From NCBI RefSeq assembly GCF_014645735.1, contig NZ_BMMH01000004.1, forward strand, positions 62,001 through 126,000: a DNA stretch of 64,000 nt, read 5' to 3'. The stretch is from Nocardia jinanensis (lineage in GTDB: Bacteria > Actinomycetota > Actinomycetes > Mycobacteriales > Mycobacteriaceae). The stretch's first letter is position 1. Every line of letters begins with the position of its first letter. Positions 26,154-34,371 of this stretch are shown in pieces. A program made the position numbers and the translations under genes. Below the pieces are notes generated by a model. It saw nothing but the letters and a program-made list of their open reading frames with translations, was not told the DNA's origin and searched no databases.

Positions 26154-27349
26154 TAGTAGTGACCCCCGTCGTAGCTTTCCGGACCGCTCGTCGCGATCGT
26201 CCGCCCGCCGACGAGCCGCAGATAAGCCGCCGCCATCTCCCAGCGCAGCGCGAGTACCGCGAGCCGTTCCAGTTCGCCGCCGATCGGCGCGGGAACCGGC
26301 TCGGGGACCGGTGATCCGGCGCGCGCCGGATCGGCCTGGATCGATTCGAGATCCGCGGTGACCAGGTCGGCATCGACGGTGCCGCCGCCGGCACCACCGA
26401 AGACGGCGATCTTGCGGCGGGCCGTCACGATATCGGAATCCGCGCTGCACACGAAGATCCGCTTCTTCTCCACCGGCGGCGGTCCATCGAGCTGCTCGTC
26501 GTGGAAGAGGGGATCGTAGTCGGGAGCGGCTACGGTGGCGGCGTTCACCAGACGCGGCAGCGCTGTCACCGCGACAGCCAGTTCCACTGCGGTCGCGGTG
26601 CGGCCCGCCGATTGCAGCAACACCTCGGCCGCGTGCACCGCCAGTTCGGTGGTGGCCCCGGTGTCCCCGGCGAGGATCAATCCGCGCTGCTGGGTCCGCG
26701 CGGCCAGATTCTTGGCGGGATTGTGGAAAACCTCGTGCTGTGGACCGTCACGCAGCGCCTCGGTGTCGAGAACATCGGCGAGCTCGCCCAATTCGGGCAG
26801 GAATGTGGCGCTGCGATGTCCGTCGACAGCCCGCAGCACCGCTATCCCGACACCGAGGTAGCGCAGCAACCGGTTTTCGTCGAGTACCGGGACCCGGGGC
26901 GCCAGCAGAGCCGCGCGCCCGGCGACGGCGGCACGCAGCGGACCTTCGTCCGGGGCGGCCACGACCACTTCCGCGCCGCGGCGCAACGCCCGGTCGGCCG
27001 CATCGATGAGCCGTGGATCGCCGGCGTCGTCCCCGGCCACCAGCACCACGTCCAGCGGGCCCGCCCAGGAGGGCACGGTGGTGACTTGAACCAGGGGCAG
27101 CCCGGTCCGGTCGCCGAGTGCCGCGACGAGCAGGGCAGCGGCCCGGCCCGCCCGGCCGGGACCGGACACCAGCAGCAGACTTCGTGGCCGCAGACCGTCC
27201 AGCCGGGTGAGCGCACCTTCTGCCACGGCTGCCGCGGTGGCACGCACCTGGGCGCCACCGGACGCCGCCGAACGGAGGGCACCGCCGGTATCGGCGGCCT
27301 CGAGCATTGCGGCGTCGTCCAGATCGAGTACCGGGGTATCAGCGATCAT
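26153..27349 (-). CDS. SIS-domain protein (phosphosugar isomerase-like)
   Basis: This 398-residue protein is the conserved actinobacterial neighbour between pmmA and manA. The N-terminal half has an alpha/beta sugar-isomerase (SIS) layout with LLLVSGPGRAGRAAALLVAA and DVVLVAGDDAGDPRL segments. Related proteins have been linked to phosphoglucose or phosphomannose isomerisation, but the activity of this one is unproven. ATG 27349 has GGGGAGG 11 bases upstream; the GTG four codons earlier sits on top of that site and is less likely. Confidence 0.85.
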   Translation of the reverse strand: MIADTPVLDLDDAAMLEAADTGGALRSAASGGAQVRATAAAVAEGALTRLDGLRPRSLLLVSGPGRAGRAAALLVAALGDRTGLPLVQVTTVPSWAGPLDVVLVAGDDAGDPRLIDAADRALRRGAEVVVAAPDEGPLRAAVAGRAALLAPRVPVLDENRLLRYLGVGIAVLRAVDGHRSATFLPELGELADVLDTEALRDGPQHEVFHNPAKNLAARTQQRGLILAGDTGATTELAVHAAEVLLQSAGRTATAVELAVAVTALPRLVNAATVAAPDYDPLFHDEQLDGPPPVEKKRIFVCSADSDIVTARRKIAVFGGAGGGTVDADLVTADLESIQADPARAGSPVPEPVPAPIGGELERLAVLALRWEMAAAYLRLVGGRTIATSGPESYDGGHY

Positions 27350-27463
27350 CGGGCGTGGCACCTCCCCTCATCGCGCTGTTGTCGGTCTCGGCCGCCACCG
27401 CCCGCGTCGTGGACACTGGGCCTGGTACGGGCGAATCCACGGTGTGTATTTCCACTATTCCAG

Positions 27464-28840
27464 TCAGGCGCGGACGATGCGCAGGATCTCGGTCACGAGT
27501 ACGTCTACTTCCTCCTGTGACCTGGCTTCGACGTTGAGCCGCAGCAGCGGTTCGGTATTGGAGGCGCGGAGGTTGAACCAGGCATGGGCGGGTAGCTGGA
27601 CGGTGACCCCGTCGAGGCGGTCCACCGAGACCGCGCGCCCGGCGAACGCGTCGATGACGGCGGCGGTCCGCGTGGCGGCGTCGTCCACGGTCGAATTGAT
27701 CTCACCGGAAGCCGCGTAGGCGGTATAGGACGCCATCAGCTCGGAAACGGGCCGTTTGTCCTCACCCAGGGCCGCCAGGACGTGCAGGGCGGCCAGCATG
27801 CCGGAATCGGCACCCCAGAAATCCCGGAAGTAGTAGTGCGCGGAATGCTCTCCGCCGAATACGGCCCCCGAACTGGCCATCAGTTGTTTGATGAACGAAT
27901 GGCCCACCCGCGACCGCACCGGGTGACCGCCCAGCTCGGTCACCAACTCCGGGACCGCCCGCGAGGTGATCAGATTGTGGATGATGGTGGCGCCGGGCTC
28001 TTTGGCGAGTTCCCGCTCCGCCACCAGCGCGGTGATGGCCGACGGGGAAACCGGATCACCCAGTTCGTCCACCACGAAGCAGCGGTCGGCGTCACCGTCG
28101 AACGCCAGGCCGATATCGGCGCCGGAATCGCGGACCAGAGCCTGCAGGTCCACCAGATTCTTCGGATCGAGCGGGTTGGCCTCGTGGTTGGGGAAGGTGC
28201 CGTCCAGTTCGAAGTACAGCGGTACGACCGTGATCTGCGACAGCGCACCGAGTACGGCGGGAACGGTATGCCCGCCCATACCGTTGCCGGCGTCCACCGC
28301 GACGGTCAGCGGTCGGATACTGCCGAGGTCCACCAGATCGCGTAGGAAGGCGGCGTAGTCGTCGAGCAGGTCGACCTCGGTGGCTGCGCCGGGCTCCCCG
28401 TCGTACTCCGGCACCCCGGCGATCAGCTCGTCCGCGATGGTCGCCAACCCGGTGTCCTGACCCACCGGTAGCGCGCGCGCCCGGCAGAGCTTGATGCCGT
28501 TGTAGCGCGCCGGGTTGTGGCTGGCGGTGAACATGGCACCCGGGCAGTCGAGCCGGCCCGAAGCGAAGTACAGCTCATCGGTGGACGCCAGCCCGATCTG
28601 GACCACATCCAGACCCTGCGCGAGCACGCCCTCGGCGAAGGCGGCCACCAGCTCGGGAGACGAGGCGCGCATATCGTGTCCGATCACGATGCGCCGCGTG
28701 CCCTCGCCCCGCATCAGCCGGGCGAATGCCGCCCCGGTGTCCCGGATGAAGCCGGTGTCGAGTTGGTCGGCGACCACACCGCGGATGTCGTAGGCCTTGA
28801 TCACCGCGTTCACGGACTCGGCAGAGCGGGCGACTGTCAT
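27464..28840 (-). CDS. pmmA: phosphomannomutase/phosphoglucomutase
   Basis: This 458-residue alpha-D-phosphohexomutase converts mannose-6-phosphate to mannose-1-phosphate. It has the phosphoserine loop TASHNPARYNG, the Mg-binding DGDADRC, the sugar-binding GGEHSAHYYF and the C-terminal phosphate-binding RASNTEPLLRLN, all four domains in order. It acts between ManA and the GDP-mannose pyrophosphorylase, both encoded in this window. The ATG start has a modest AGGG site. A terminator-like hairpin separates it from the DUF3499 gene upstream. Confidence 0.93.
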   Translation of the reverse strand: MTVARSAESVNAVIKAYDIRGVVADQLDTGFIRDTGAAFARLMRGEGTRRIVIGHDMRASSPELVAAFAEGVLAQGLDVVQIGLASTDELYFASGRLDCPGAMFTASHNPARYNGIKLCRARALPVGQDTGLATIADELIAGVPEYDGEPGAATEVDLLDDYAAFLRDLVDLGSIRPLTVAVDAGNGMGGHTVPAVLGALSQITVVPLYFELDGTFPNHEANPLDPKNLVDLQALVRDSGADIGLAFDGDADRCFVVDELGDPVSPSAITALVAERELAKEPGATIIHNLITSRAVPELVTELGGHPVRSRVGHSFIKQLMASSGAVFGGEHSAHYYFRDFWGADSGMLAALHVLAALGEDKRPVSELMASYTAYAASGEINSTVDDAATRTAAVIDAFAGRAVSVDRLDGVTVQLPAHAWFNLRASNTEPLLRLNVEARSQEEVDVLVTEILRIVRA

Positions 28841-28861
28841 GGCGACTACCCTAGTGCGGTG

Positions 28862-28902
28862 TTTTCGGCCCCGTCTTCGGCGGGGCAAATAGACACAGCT
28901 CA
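28862..28902 (-). terminator. hairpin at the 3' end of the DUF3499 gene
   Basis: A 6-pair stem GCCCCG/CGGGGC (28868-28873 and 28881-28886) has U-capable runs on both outer sides (GTTTTC left; AAATA right, so UAUUU on the leftward RNA). The leftward RNA reads TGA-GCTGTGTCTATTTG and then the stem, the same order as repeat copies A and C. The U-run precedes rather than follows the stem, so it is not a textbook intrinsic terminator. Confidence 0.5.
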
Positions 28903-29334
28903 GCTGGGGGGATCGGGGAGTACGCGGAGATGGCCGCGGCGGCCGGTGCGGGTGGGGCGCGACGGCGGGGTGTGGTCGCGGTAGCCGCGTTGGTCGGGTT
29001 CCGGGGGGCGGCGGCGCAATCCGGCCTCTCGTACCGCCTCGGCGAGCGCGGTCAGATCGTCGTCGTCCGGGCTGGTGGAGAATCCGCCCTCGTGCCGGAC
29101 CATGTCCCAGCCTTTGGGAGCGGTGATCCGGGAGGCGTGGGTTGCGCAGAGATCCCAGGAGTGCGGTTCGGCCACGGTCGCCAATGGGCCCACCACCGCG
29201 GTGGAGTCCGAGTAGACATAGGTGAGCGTCGCTACGGCCGGATTCTTGCAGCCTGGTCGGCAGCAACGACGCATGGAGATCACGCCGATGAGCGTAACCC
29301 GGCGCACCGGTCCGAGTGGGGCAGACACGCTCAT
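28900..29334 (-). CDS. DUF3499 family protein
   Basis: This 144-residue protein has the family hallmark RRCCRPGCKNPAVATLTYVY, then SWDLCATHASRITAPKGW. The cysteines and His suggest a small zinc-binding fold; function is unknown. It is the conserved neighbour of pmmA in mycolata. Start choice is uncertain: ATG 29334 is used, ATG 29274 would begin at RRCCRPGC, and neither has a strong ribosome site. The C-terminus is Arg/Pro/Asp-rich and probably disordered. The stop codon is part of a conserved motif shared with the repeat family. Confidence 0.82.
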   Translation of the reverse strand: MSVSAPLGPVRRVTLIGVISMRRCCRPGCKNPAVATLTYVYSDSTAVVGPLATVAEPHSWDLCATHASRITAPKGWDMVRHEGGFSTSPDDDDLTALAEAVREAGLRRRPPEPDQRGYRDHTPPSRPTRTGRRGHLRVLPDPPS

Positions 29335-29342
29335 GGATATAC

Positions 29343-29594
29343 TCACGCGCGGCGCGTCGAGGTGTGATTCGTACCGCTTTCGGCATGTTTCGCGACCACT
29401 GGGGAACTGCGCCCGCTGCCCCGGCCCGGCTCCGGAGTGGGCGGACGACCGAGCCCCTCCGCAAGGCGCCCACACCCCATCAGAGCAAGAATGTGTTCGA
29501 TGTAGGCGGGAACATCGCAGGCGCCCGGGTAGTCCAGTTCCGGCCCGCCGAATTCGGCGAGCGTGGGCGGCTCACCATCGGCAGTCCACTTCAA
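29343..29594 (-). CDS. small hypothetical protein upstream of DUF3499
   Basis: A possible 83-residue protein starts at TTG 29594 with a GAGGTGG site lying within partial repeat copy D. The first 50 residues (for example PTLAEFGGPELDYPGACDVP) look coding, with acidic and hydrophobic alternation; the last 30 are Arg/Gly/Pro-rich and unconvincing. It ends 8 bases before the DUF3499 start. It could be a real small gene or the remnant of one disrupted by the repeat. No family is recognised. Confidence 0.35.
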   Translation of the reverse strand: MKWTADGEPPTLAEFGGPELDYPGACDVPAYIEHILALMGCGRLAEGLGRPPTPEPGRGSGRSSPVVAKHAESGTNHTSTRRA

Positions 29595-29596
29595 AG

Positions 29597-29668
29597 GTCC
29601 ACCTCGGTGGGCGGGCCCGCCCAGTTCTGGAGCGACTCGGCAAAGGAGCGTAGCGACCGAGTCCGTGC
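29597..29668 (+). repeat. dispersed structured repeat, partial copy D
   Basis: Only the first half of the element is present: GTCCACCTC, GGTGGGCGGGCCCGCC, CAGTTCTGGAGCGACTC, and diverged 8-base units (CAAAGGAGCGTAGCGACC). The second arm, the GGCGCC hairpin and the ACACAGC end are missing. It is more diverged than copies A-C and lies 86 bases before copy C in the same orientation. Confidence 0.65.
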
Positions 29669-29754
29669 AGTCGGCTGTTCGGAGTTCGGCGGCTCTTTCG
29701 GCACCACGGGGCCGTGTGTCCAGCCAGGCTGCTCGAGGCCCGCGTCTGCACTCG

Positions 29755-29914
29755 CCTTCCGTCTACTCCGGATAGTCCACCTCCGTAGGCGGGGCCCGCC
29801 CCGGTTCTGGAGCGACGTAGCGAAGGAGCGCAGCGACTGAGCGAAGGAGTGAAGAACCGGGGTTAATAGGGCCCCGCCCCCGCGGCGCCGAAGGCGCCGC
29901 AAATAAACACAGCT
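29755..29914 (+). repeat. dispersed structured repeat, copy C
   Basis: This is a full-length copy: CTTCCGTCTACTCCGGAT, CTCCGTAGGCGGGGCCCGCC, CCCCGGTTCT ... AGAACCGGGG, GGGCCCCGCC, then the GCGGCGCC-GAA-GGCGCCGC hairpin and AAATAAACACAGCT. The final CT belongs to the TAG stop of the leftward metallopeptidase-like gene. With copy D it fills the 318-base gap between that gene and the small hypothetical gene; nothing else is seen there. Confidence 0.82.
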
Positions 29915-30392
29915 ATTCCGGTTCCGGATCGATCACGTCCGGGTCGACTCCGAGATATGTCGCGATCTGCTGCACCAGGACCTCGCGTAGCAGTTCCACC
30001 AGATCGTCCGGGTCGCCGGCGCGTAGTTCGAGGGGTTTGCGGAACAGCACCACCCGGGCGCGGATGGGAGTGCCGTGCCGGTCGACACCGGCGGGGATGA
30101 GGCGGGACAGCGGGACCGGGCCGTCGGCGACGACCTCGTCCGGCCAGGTTACCGAATCCGGGTGCAGCGGACGGATTTTGGGCACATCGTCCACGGCGAT
30201 ATCGAGTTTGGTGAGGCGGTCGTGCCAGCGGGTGTCCAGGGGTGCGAACGCCTCCAGTACCAGCCGATCGAATTTCTGGCCCCGGGTGCGCCAGGCGGGG
30301 ACGGTCGGCGGCAGCATCGGGCCGCGCACGCCGCGGCCGCGACGGCTGACCGACCGAGCGGTCGGGGGTCTGCGGTTGCGGGATCGTGCCAT
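29913..30392 (-). CDS. metallopeptidase-family (zincin-like) protein with degenerate motif
   Basis: This 159-residue protein matches the small actinobacterial metallopeptidase-like family that lies beside whiB2. It has a basic start with RRGRGVRGPMLPP, a conserved middle and a C-terminal VLVQQIATYLGVDP helix. Relatives I recall carry a His-Glu pair at this helix (HEVVVEQ-type); here the position reads REVLVQQ, so the metal-binding His is replaced by Arg and peptidase activity is doubtful. ATG 30392 gives the usual N-terminus. The stop codon overlaps repeat copy C. Confidence 0.78.
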   Translation of the reverse strand: MARSRNRRPPTARSVSRRGRGVRGPMLPPTVPAWRTRGQKFDRLVLEAFAPLDTRWHDRLTKLDIAVDDVPKIRPLHPDSVTWPDEVVADGPVPLSRLIPAGVDRHGTPIRARVVLFRKPLELRAGDPDDLVELLREVLVQQIATYLGVDPDVIDPEPE

Positions 30393-30498
30393 GACCAGAA
30401 CGTTAGTCAGTGATCGCCGATCGCGACGGCCCGCCCCGGCCACGTGCTCCGGGGCGCACCGACGCGAGCGGTGTGGCCGCATGCGGGGTCGCCGATTG

Positions 30499-30900
30499 TC
30501 AGCCGATACCGCGCTTGAGGCGCCGGCGCTCCCGCTCCGACAGGCCGCCCCAGATTCCGAAGCGCTCATCGTGCGCGAGCGCGTATTCCAGGCATTCGTC
30601 GCGGACCTCGCATCCCAAGCAGATGCGTTTGGCCTCGCGGGTGGAGCCACCCTTCTCCGGGAAGAAGGCCTCCGGGTCTGTCTCCGCGCAGAGTGCGCGT
30701 TCTTGCCATTGTTCTTCGATGGAGCCGAACATCTCGTCGAAACCGGTCACGATCAGGCTGAGCCGGGGAGCTGATTCACGCTCACTCCGATCAGTGCCGG
30801 ACCAGCCGTATTCAGCAGCGACGCCTTGTGCTGCGCCTGCTGTGGAATCGGTTCGCGATACACCCACCGGAATGCCGGTCGGGGCCAGATCATCGGCCAT
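30499..30900 (-). CDS. whiB2: WhiB2-type iron-sulfur regulator
   Basis: This 133-residue WhiB-like protein has the four cluster cysteines in order (ALCAETD, then RICLGCEVRDEC), the GIWGG turn and a basic ERERRRLKRG DNA-contact tail. WhiB2/WhmD proteins control septation and cell division genes. The ATG at 30900 has a strong GAGGAGG site, which supports an N-terminal region of about 55 residues ahead of the MFGS that would otherwise be a plausible start; that is longer than the roughly 90-residue mycobacterial protein. It is divergent from fbiA across a 345-base AT-richer gap. Confidence 0.92.
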   Translation of the reverse strand: MADDLAPTGIPVGVSRTDSTAGAAQGVAAEYGWSGTDRSERESAPRLSLIVTGFDEMFGSIEEQWQERALCAETDPEAFFPEKGGSTREAKRICLGCEVRDECLEYALAHDERFGIWGGLSERERRRLKRGIG

Positions 30901-31245
30901 CGCTCCGCCTCCTCACTGTGTGTTAGCGCAGAATGAATTCATTTCCGTCGATCAACGCGCATACCGACGGCCGAACTCCGCGACGTTGTCTCGCGGACTT
31001 CCCCGAACCTGCCATTCCAATTCGAACATCTGTTCGAGTTTCCGTACGCGCCTTGCACTTCCCGCGCGACCCGGAATGACATGTCTGTGATTAGACACGC
31101 CGCCAGTGGTGATGGTCAAGCCACCGTCACTATTCCGTTACTATCCCGCGCGGCATTCCGAGTCGATCTTGTGACCCGAATAGCAAATGAGCGGCAAATA
31201 TAGCGGAACGCGCACTATTTCCGGTGCGGCATAGGGTGTACAGAT
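30901..31245. promoter_or_regulatory. divergent whiB2/fbiA promoter region
   Basis: This 345-base gap is distinctly AT-richer than the rest of the window and holds no gene. At the right end TAGGGT (31232-31237) sits about 7 bases before the fbiA GTG, which fits a -10 box serving a leaderless or nearly leaderless transcript. The leftward whiB2 promoter must lie within the same gap; its long leader is consistent with complex developmental control, but no operator could be assigned. Confidence 0.5.
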
Positions 31246-32244
31246 GTGACTTCACAACAAGCGGACATCGCACCCGCCAATGGTCCTCGTATCGTCGTCC
31301 TGGTCGGCGGAGTCGGTGGCGCGCGGTTCCTGCAGGGCGTTCGGGAGCTGCTCCCCGAGGCGGATGTTTCCGCGATCGTCAACGTGGGCGACGATGTCTG
31401 GATGCACGGGCTGAAAATCTGCCCCGACCTCGATACCTGCATGTATACGCTCGGCGGCGGAATCGACCCGGGGCGCGGCTGGGGCCGGTTGGGCGAAACC
31501 TGGCACGCGAAGGAAGAGCTCGCGAAATATCATGCGCAGCCGGACTGGTTCGGGCTGGGGGACCGGGATATAGCGACGCACCTGGTTCGTACCGAAATGT
31601 TGCGCGCCGGGTATCCGCTCTCGGCGGTTACCGAGGCCCTCTGCAATCGATGGCAACCGGGTGTGAAACTGCTCCCCGCAACCGACGATCGCTGTGAAAC
31701 GCATGTTGTTATCAGCGATCCGGAGAGCCCTGGCGAACGCCGCGCGATCCATTTCCAGGAGTGGTGGGTTCGCTACCGCGCCGACGTCGAAACCTACGGA
31801 TTCGCCACAATCGGGGCGGATGACGCCAAACCGGGCCCAAATGTGACCGAACTCATAGCCGATGCGGATGCTGTATTGCTCGCTCCCTCGAACCCGGTGG
31901 TGAGCGTCGGATCGATTCTCGCGGTGCCCGGGATCCGGGGCGCGCTGCGTACCACCACGGCCCCGGTGATCGGGGTATCGCCGGTGATCGACGGGAAGCC
32001 GCTGCGCGGGATGGCCGACGAGTGCCTATCGGTGATCGGTGTGGAGACCTCGGCCGAGGCGGTCGGGCGCCATTACGGATCACGTTCGGCCACAGGCATT
32101 CTCGACGGCTGGCTGATCCACACGACCGATACCGCCGAGGTTCCGGGTGTCCAGGTGCGCAGTGTTCCCCTTTTGATGACCGATCCGCCCACCACCGCCG
32201 AGATGGTGCGTGAGGCTCTCGATTTGGCAGGAGTGAAGCCGTGA
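31246..32244 (+). CDS. fbiA: 2-phospho-L-lactate (phosphoenolpyruvate) transferase, F420 synthesis
   Basis: This 332-residue CofD/FbiA protein joins the activated three-carbon phospho-acid to the deazaflavin Fo, giving F420-0 or its dehydro form. It opens with [16 protein letters not shown], the family's nucleotide-binding loop, followed by [18 protein letters not shown] with metal-binding acids and [14 protein letters not shown] near residue 210. The GTG start overlaps nothing upstream and may be leaderless. The stop overlaps fbiB by 4 bases. Confidence 0.95.
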   Translation: MTSQQADIAPANGPRIVVLVGGVGGARFLQGVRELLPEADVSAIVNVGDDVWMHGLKICPDLDTCMYTLGGGIDPGRGWGRLGETWHAKEELAKYHAQPDWFGLGDRDIATHLVRTEMLRAGYPLSAVTEALCNRWQPGVKLLPATDDRCETHVVISDPESPGERRAIHFQEWWVRYRADVETYGFATIGADDAKPGPNVTELIADADAVLLAPSNPVVSVGSILAVPGIRGALRTTTAPVIGVSPVIDGKPLRGMADECLSVIGVETSAEAVGRHYGSRSATGILDGWLIHTTDTAEVPGVQVRSVPLLMTDPPTTAEMVREALDLAGVKP

Positions 32245-33611
32245 TCAGCGTGAATCCGTTGGCAGAGAACCAGTTCGCCGATCATGGCACGGCGCAATTG
32301 CAGATCCTGCCCATCACCGGACTGCCGGAATTCCGGCCGGGTGACGATCTCGCCGAACATATCGCCGCCCGGGCCCCCTGGCTGGCCGACGGCGATATCC
32401 TGGTCGTCACCAGCAAGATCGTCGCCAAGGCCGAGGGCCGGATCGTCGCGGCACCCACCGATCCGGAAGAACGCGATTCCGCGCGGCGCCGCCTGGTCGA
32501 GCAGGAGGCGGTGCGGGTGGTGGCTCGCCGTGGTCGCACCCTGATCACCGAGAACCGCCTCGGCATAGTGCAGGCCGCGTCCGGGGTGGACGGGTCCAAT
32601 GTCGAACACGACGAATTGGTATTGCTGCCCACCGATCCCGACGGCAGCGCAAAAGGTTTGCGGTCGGCGCTGGGCATACGGCTCGGTGTGGAGATCGCGG
32701 TGGTGGTCACCGACACCATGGGCCGCGCCTGGCGTAACGGGCAGACGGATGTGGCGATCGGTTCGGCGGGATTACCGGTGCTGTACGACTACGCGGGCGC
32801 CGTCGACGGGCAGGGCAACGAACTCCAGGTCACCCAGGTGGCGATCGCGGACGAGCTGGCCGCTGCCGCCGACCTGGTCAAGGGGAAGCTGGGTGGTGTC
32901 CCGATCGCGGTGGTACGGGGGCTCACCCCTGCCGACAACGGTTCCACAGCAGCCGATCTGGTGCGCCCGGGAACCGACGATCTGTTCTGGCTCGGCACTG
33001 CCGAGGCGATCGCGCGGGGGCGTGGCGAAGCGGTCCTGCTGCGCCGGTCGGTCCGCGCTTTCGCACCGGATCCGGTGGACCCGGAACAGGTACGCAGGTC
33101 GGTCGCGGTGGCTCTCACCGCACCGGCTCCGCACCACACCCGACCGGTGCGGTTCGTCTGGTTGCGGGACCGTGACCGGCGACAGGCGCTGCTGGACGCG
33201 ATGGCCGGGAAGTGGCGGGCCGATCTCGCGGCGGACGGGCTGGAACCCGACCGGATCGAGCGGCGGGTGCACCGCGGTCGGCTCCTCTTCGACGCCCCGG
33301 AGGTGATCATCCCCTTCTGCGTTCCCGACGGGGCACACGACTATCCGGACGAGCATCGCCGGGACGCGGAACGCACCATGTTCACCGTCGCGGTGGGCGC
33401 CGCGGTGCAGGGACTGCTGGTCGCACTCGCGACCGAGGGGCTGGGCAGTTGCTGGATCGGATCGACCATCTTCGCCCCTGAGGTGACCCGGGAGGTACTC
33501 GGCCTGGACAGTGAATGGGTCCCGCTGGGGGCCGTCGCGATCGGGCATCCCACCGAAGAACTCACCCCGCGTGCGCCGCGCGACCCAGGTACCGGTCTGG
33601 TCGAGCTGTGA
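32241..33611 (+). CDS. fbiB: bifunctional F420 gamma-glutamyl ligase / dehydro-F420 reductase
   Basis: This 456-residue two-domain enzyme has an N-terminal CofE ligase ([29 protein letters not shown] metal and GTP-site segments, residues 1-245) that adds glutamates to F420-0. The C-terminal nitroreductase-fold domain (about 255-456, [11 protein letters not shown] and a [12 protein letters not shown] segment) binds FMN and reduces dehydro-F420. The two-domain fusion is the actinobacterial form. The GTG start overlaps the fbiA stop in a GTGA, and its own stop overlaps the Nudix start in the same way. Confidence 0.95.
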   Translation: MISVNPLAENQFADHGTAQLQILPITGLPEFRPGDDLAEHIAARAPWLADGDILVVTSKIVAKAEGRIVAAPTDPEERDSARRRLVEQEAVRVVARRGRTLITENRLGIVQAASGVDGSNVEHDELVLLPTDPDGSAKGLRSALGIRLGVEIAVVVTDTMGRAWRNGQTDVAIGSAGLPVLYDYAGAVDGQGNELQVTQVAIADELAAAADLVKGKLGGVPIAVVRGLTPADNGSTAADLVRPGTDDLFWLGTAEAIARGRGEAVLLRRSVRAFAPDPVDPEQVRRSVAVALTAPAPHHTRPVRFVWLRDRDRRQALLDAMAGKWRADLAADGLEPDRIERRVHRGRLLFDAPEVIIPFCVPDGAHDYPDEHRRDAERTMFTVAVGAAVQGLLVALATEGLGSCWIGSTIFAPEVTREVLGLDSEWVPLGAVAIGHPTEELTPRAPRDPGTGLVEL

Positions 33612-34126
33612 CCGCCGAATCGCTACACGCGTCGGCCACCGAACTGCTGACCGAATGGAAACCGGACACCGGCTCCGATGCCTCGCTGCGGGAGGCGATG
33701 CTCGCGTTCCTGGGGTCGGCTCCCCGGGGTTGCCTGCGTGAGCACGCGCCCGGTCATATCACCGCCTCGGCGGTGGTGCTCTCACACGACGGCCGAGAGG
33801 TGCTGCTGACCCTGCATCCGCGGGTCGGCCGCTGGATCCAGCTCGGTGGGCACTGCGAGACCGGTGACGAGACCGTGGCCGACGCCGCGCTGCGCGAGGC
33901 CACCGAGGAATCGGGAATCCCGGGATTGCGGCTGGATCCGGACCTCTATGGAGCCCAGGCGCATCCGATCACCTGCTCGCTCGGCGTACCGACCCGGCAT
34001 CTGGATCTGCTGTTCCGGATCACCGCGCCGCCGGGCGCGGTCCCGGTGCGCAGTGCCGAATCCGTCGACCTGCGATGGTGGGCGGTGGACGCATTGCCGC
34101 CGGACGCCGATGTACTGATCCGGTGA
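33608..34126 (+). CDS. Nudix hydrolase
   Basis: This 172-residue Nudix protein has the box in [26 protein letters not shown] (begins near residue 79), including GH-x-E and the REATEES catalytic helix with its Glu residues. The GTG start overlaps fbiB by 4 bases, so it is the third gene of the F420 operon. The substrate is unknown; cleaning an oxidised or wrong nucleotide related to Fo or F420 building is an inference from context. A strong hairpin follows directly. Confidence 0.9.
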   Translation: MTAESLHASATELLTEWKPDTGSDASLREAMLAFLGSAPRGCLREHAPGHITASAVVLSHDGREVLLTLHPRVGRWIQLGGHCETGDETVADAALREATEESGIPGLRLDPDLYGAQAHPITCSLGVPTRHLDLLFRITAPPGAVPVRSAESVDLRWWAVDALPPDADVLIR

Positions 34127-34131
34127 GCTCG

Positions 34132-34163
34132 CCGCCGCTCGGCCGATCACGGCCGAGCGGCGG
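34132..34163 (+). terminator. terminator-like hairpin after the fbiA-fbiB-nudix operon
   Basis: A perfect 13-base inverted repeat (CCGCCGCTCGGCC / GGCCGAGCGGCGG, 6-base loop GATCAC) begins 6 bases after the Nudix stop. There is no U-tract, as is common in high-GC actinomycetes. Confidence 0.75.
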
Positions 34164-34371
34164 GTTCGGTCGCCCGCGGCCCAGGGCCACCCGCTACATA
34201 ACGTATGCGTGTACCCGAATCCGTTCTTTACCGAACTCATAAACGTCTCTGCTCCGGGGCCTCCTCGCGCTTACCGTCGGAAGTGAGTGTGGTGCGTACG
34301 CGACACAGCGCCGCGTGCGGAAATGAGACCAGCAGCGAAGCCTGCCGAGCCCTACCCGAGGTGAGACGGCT

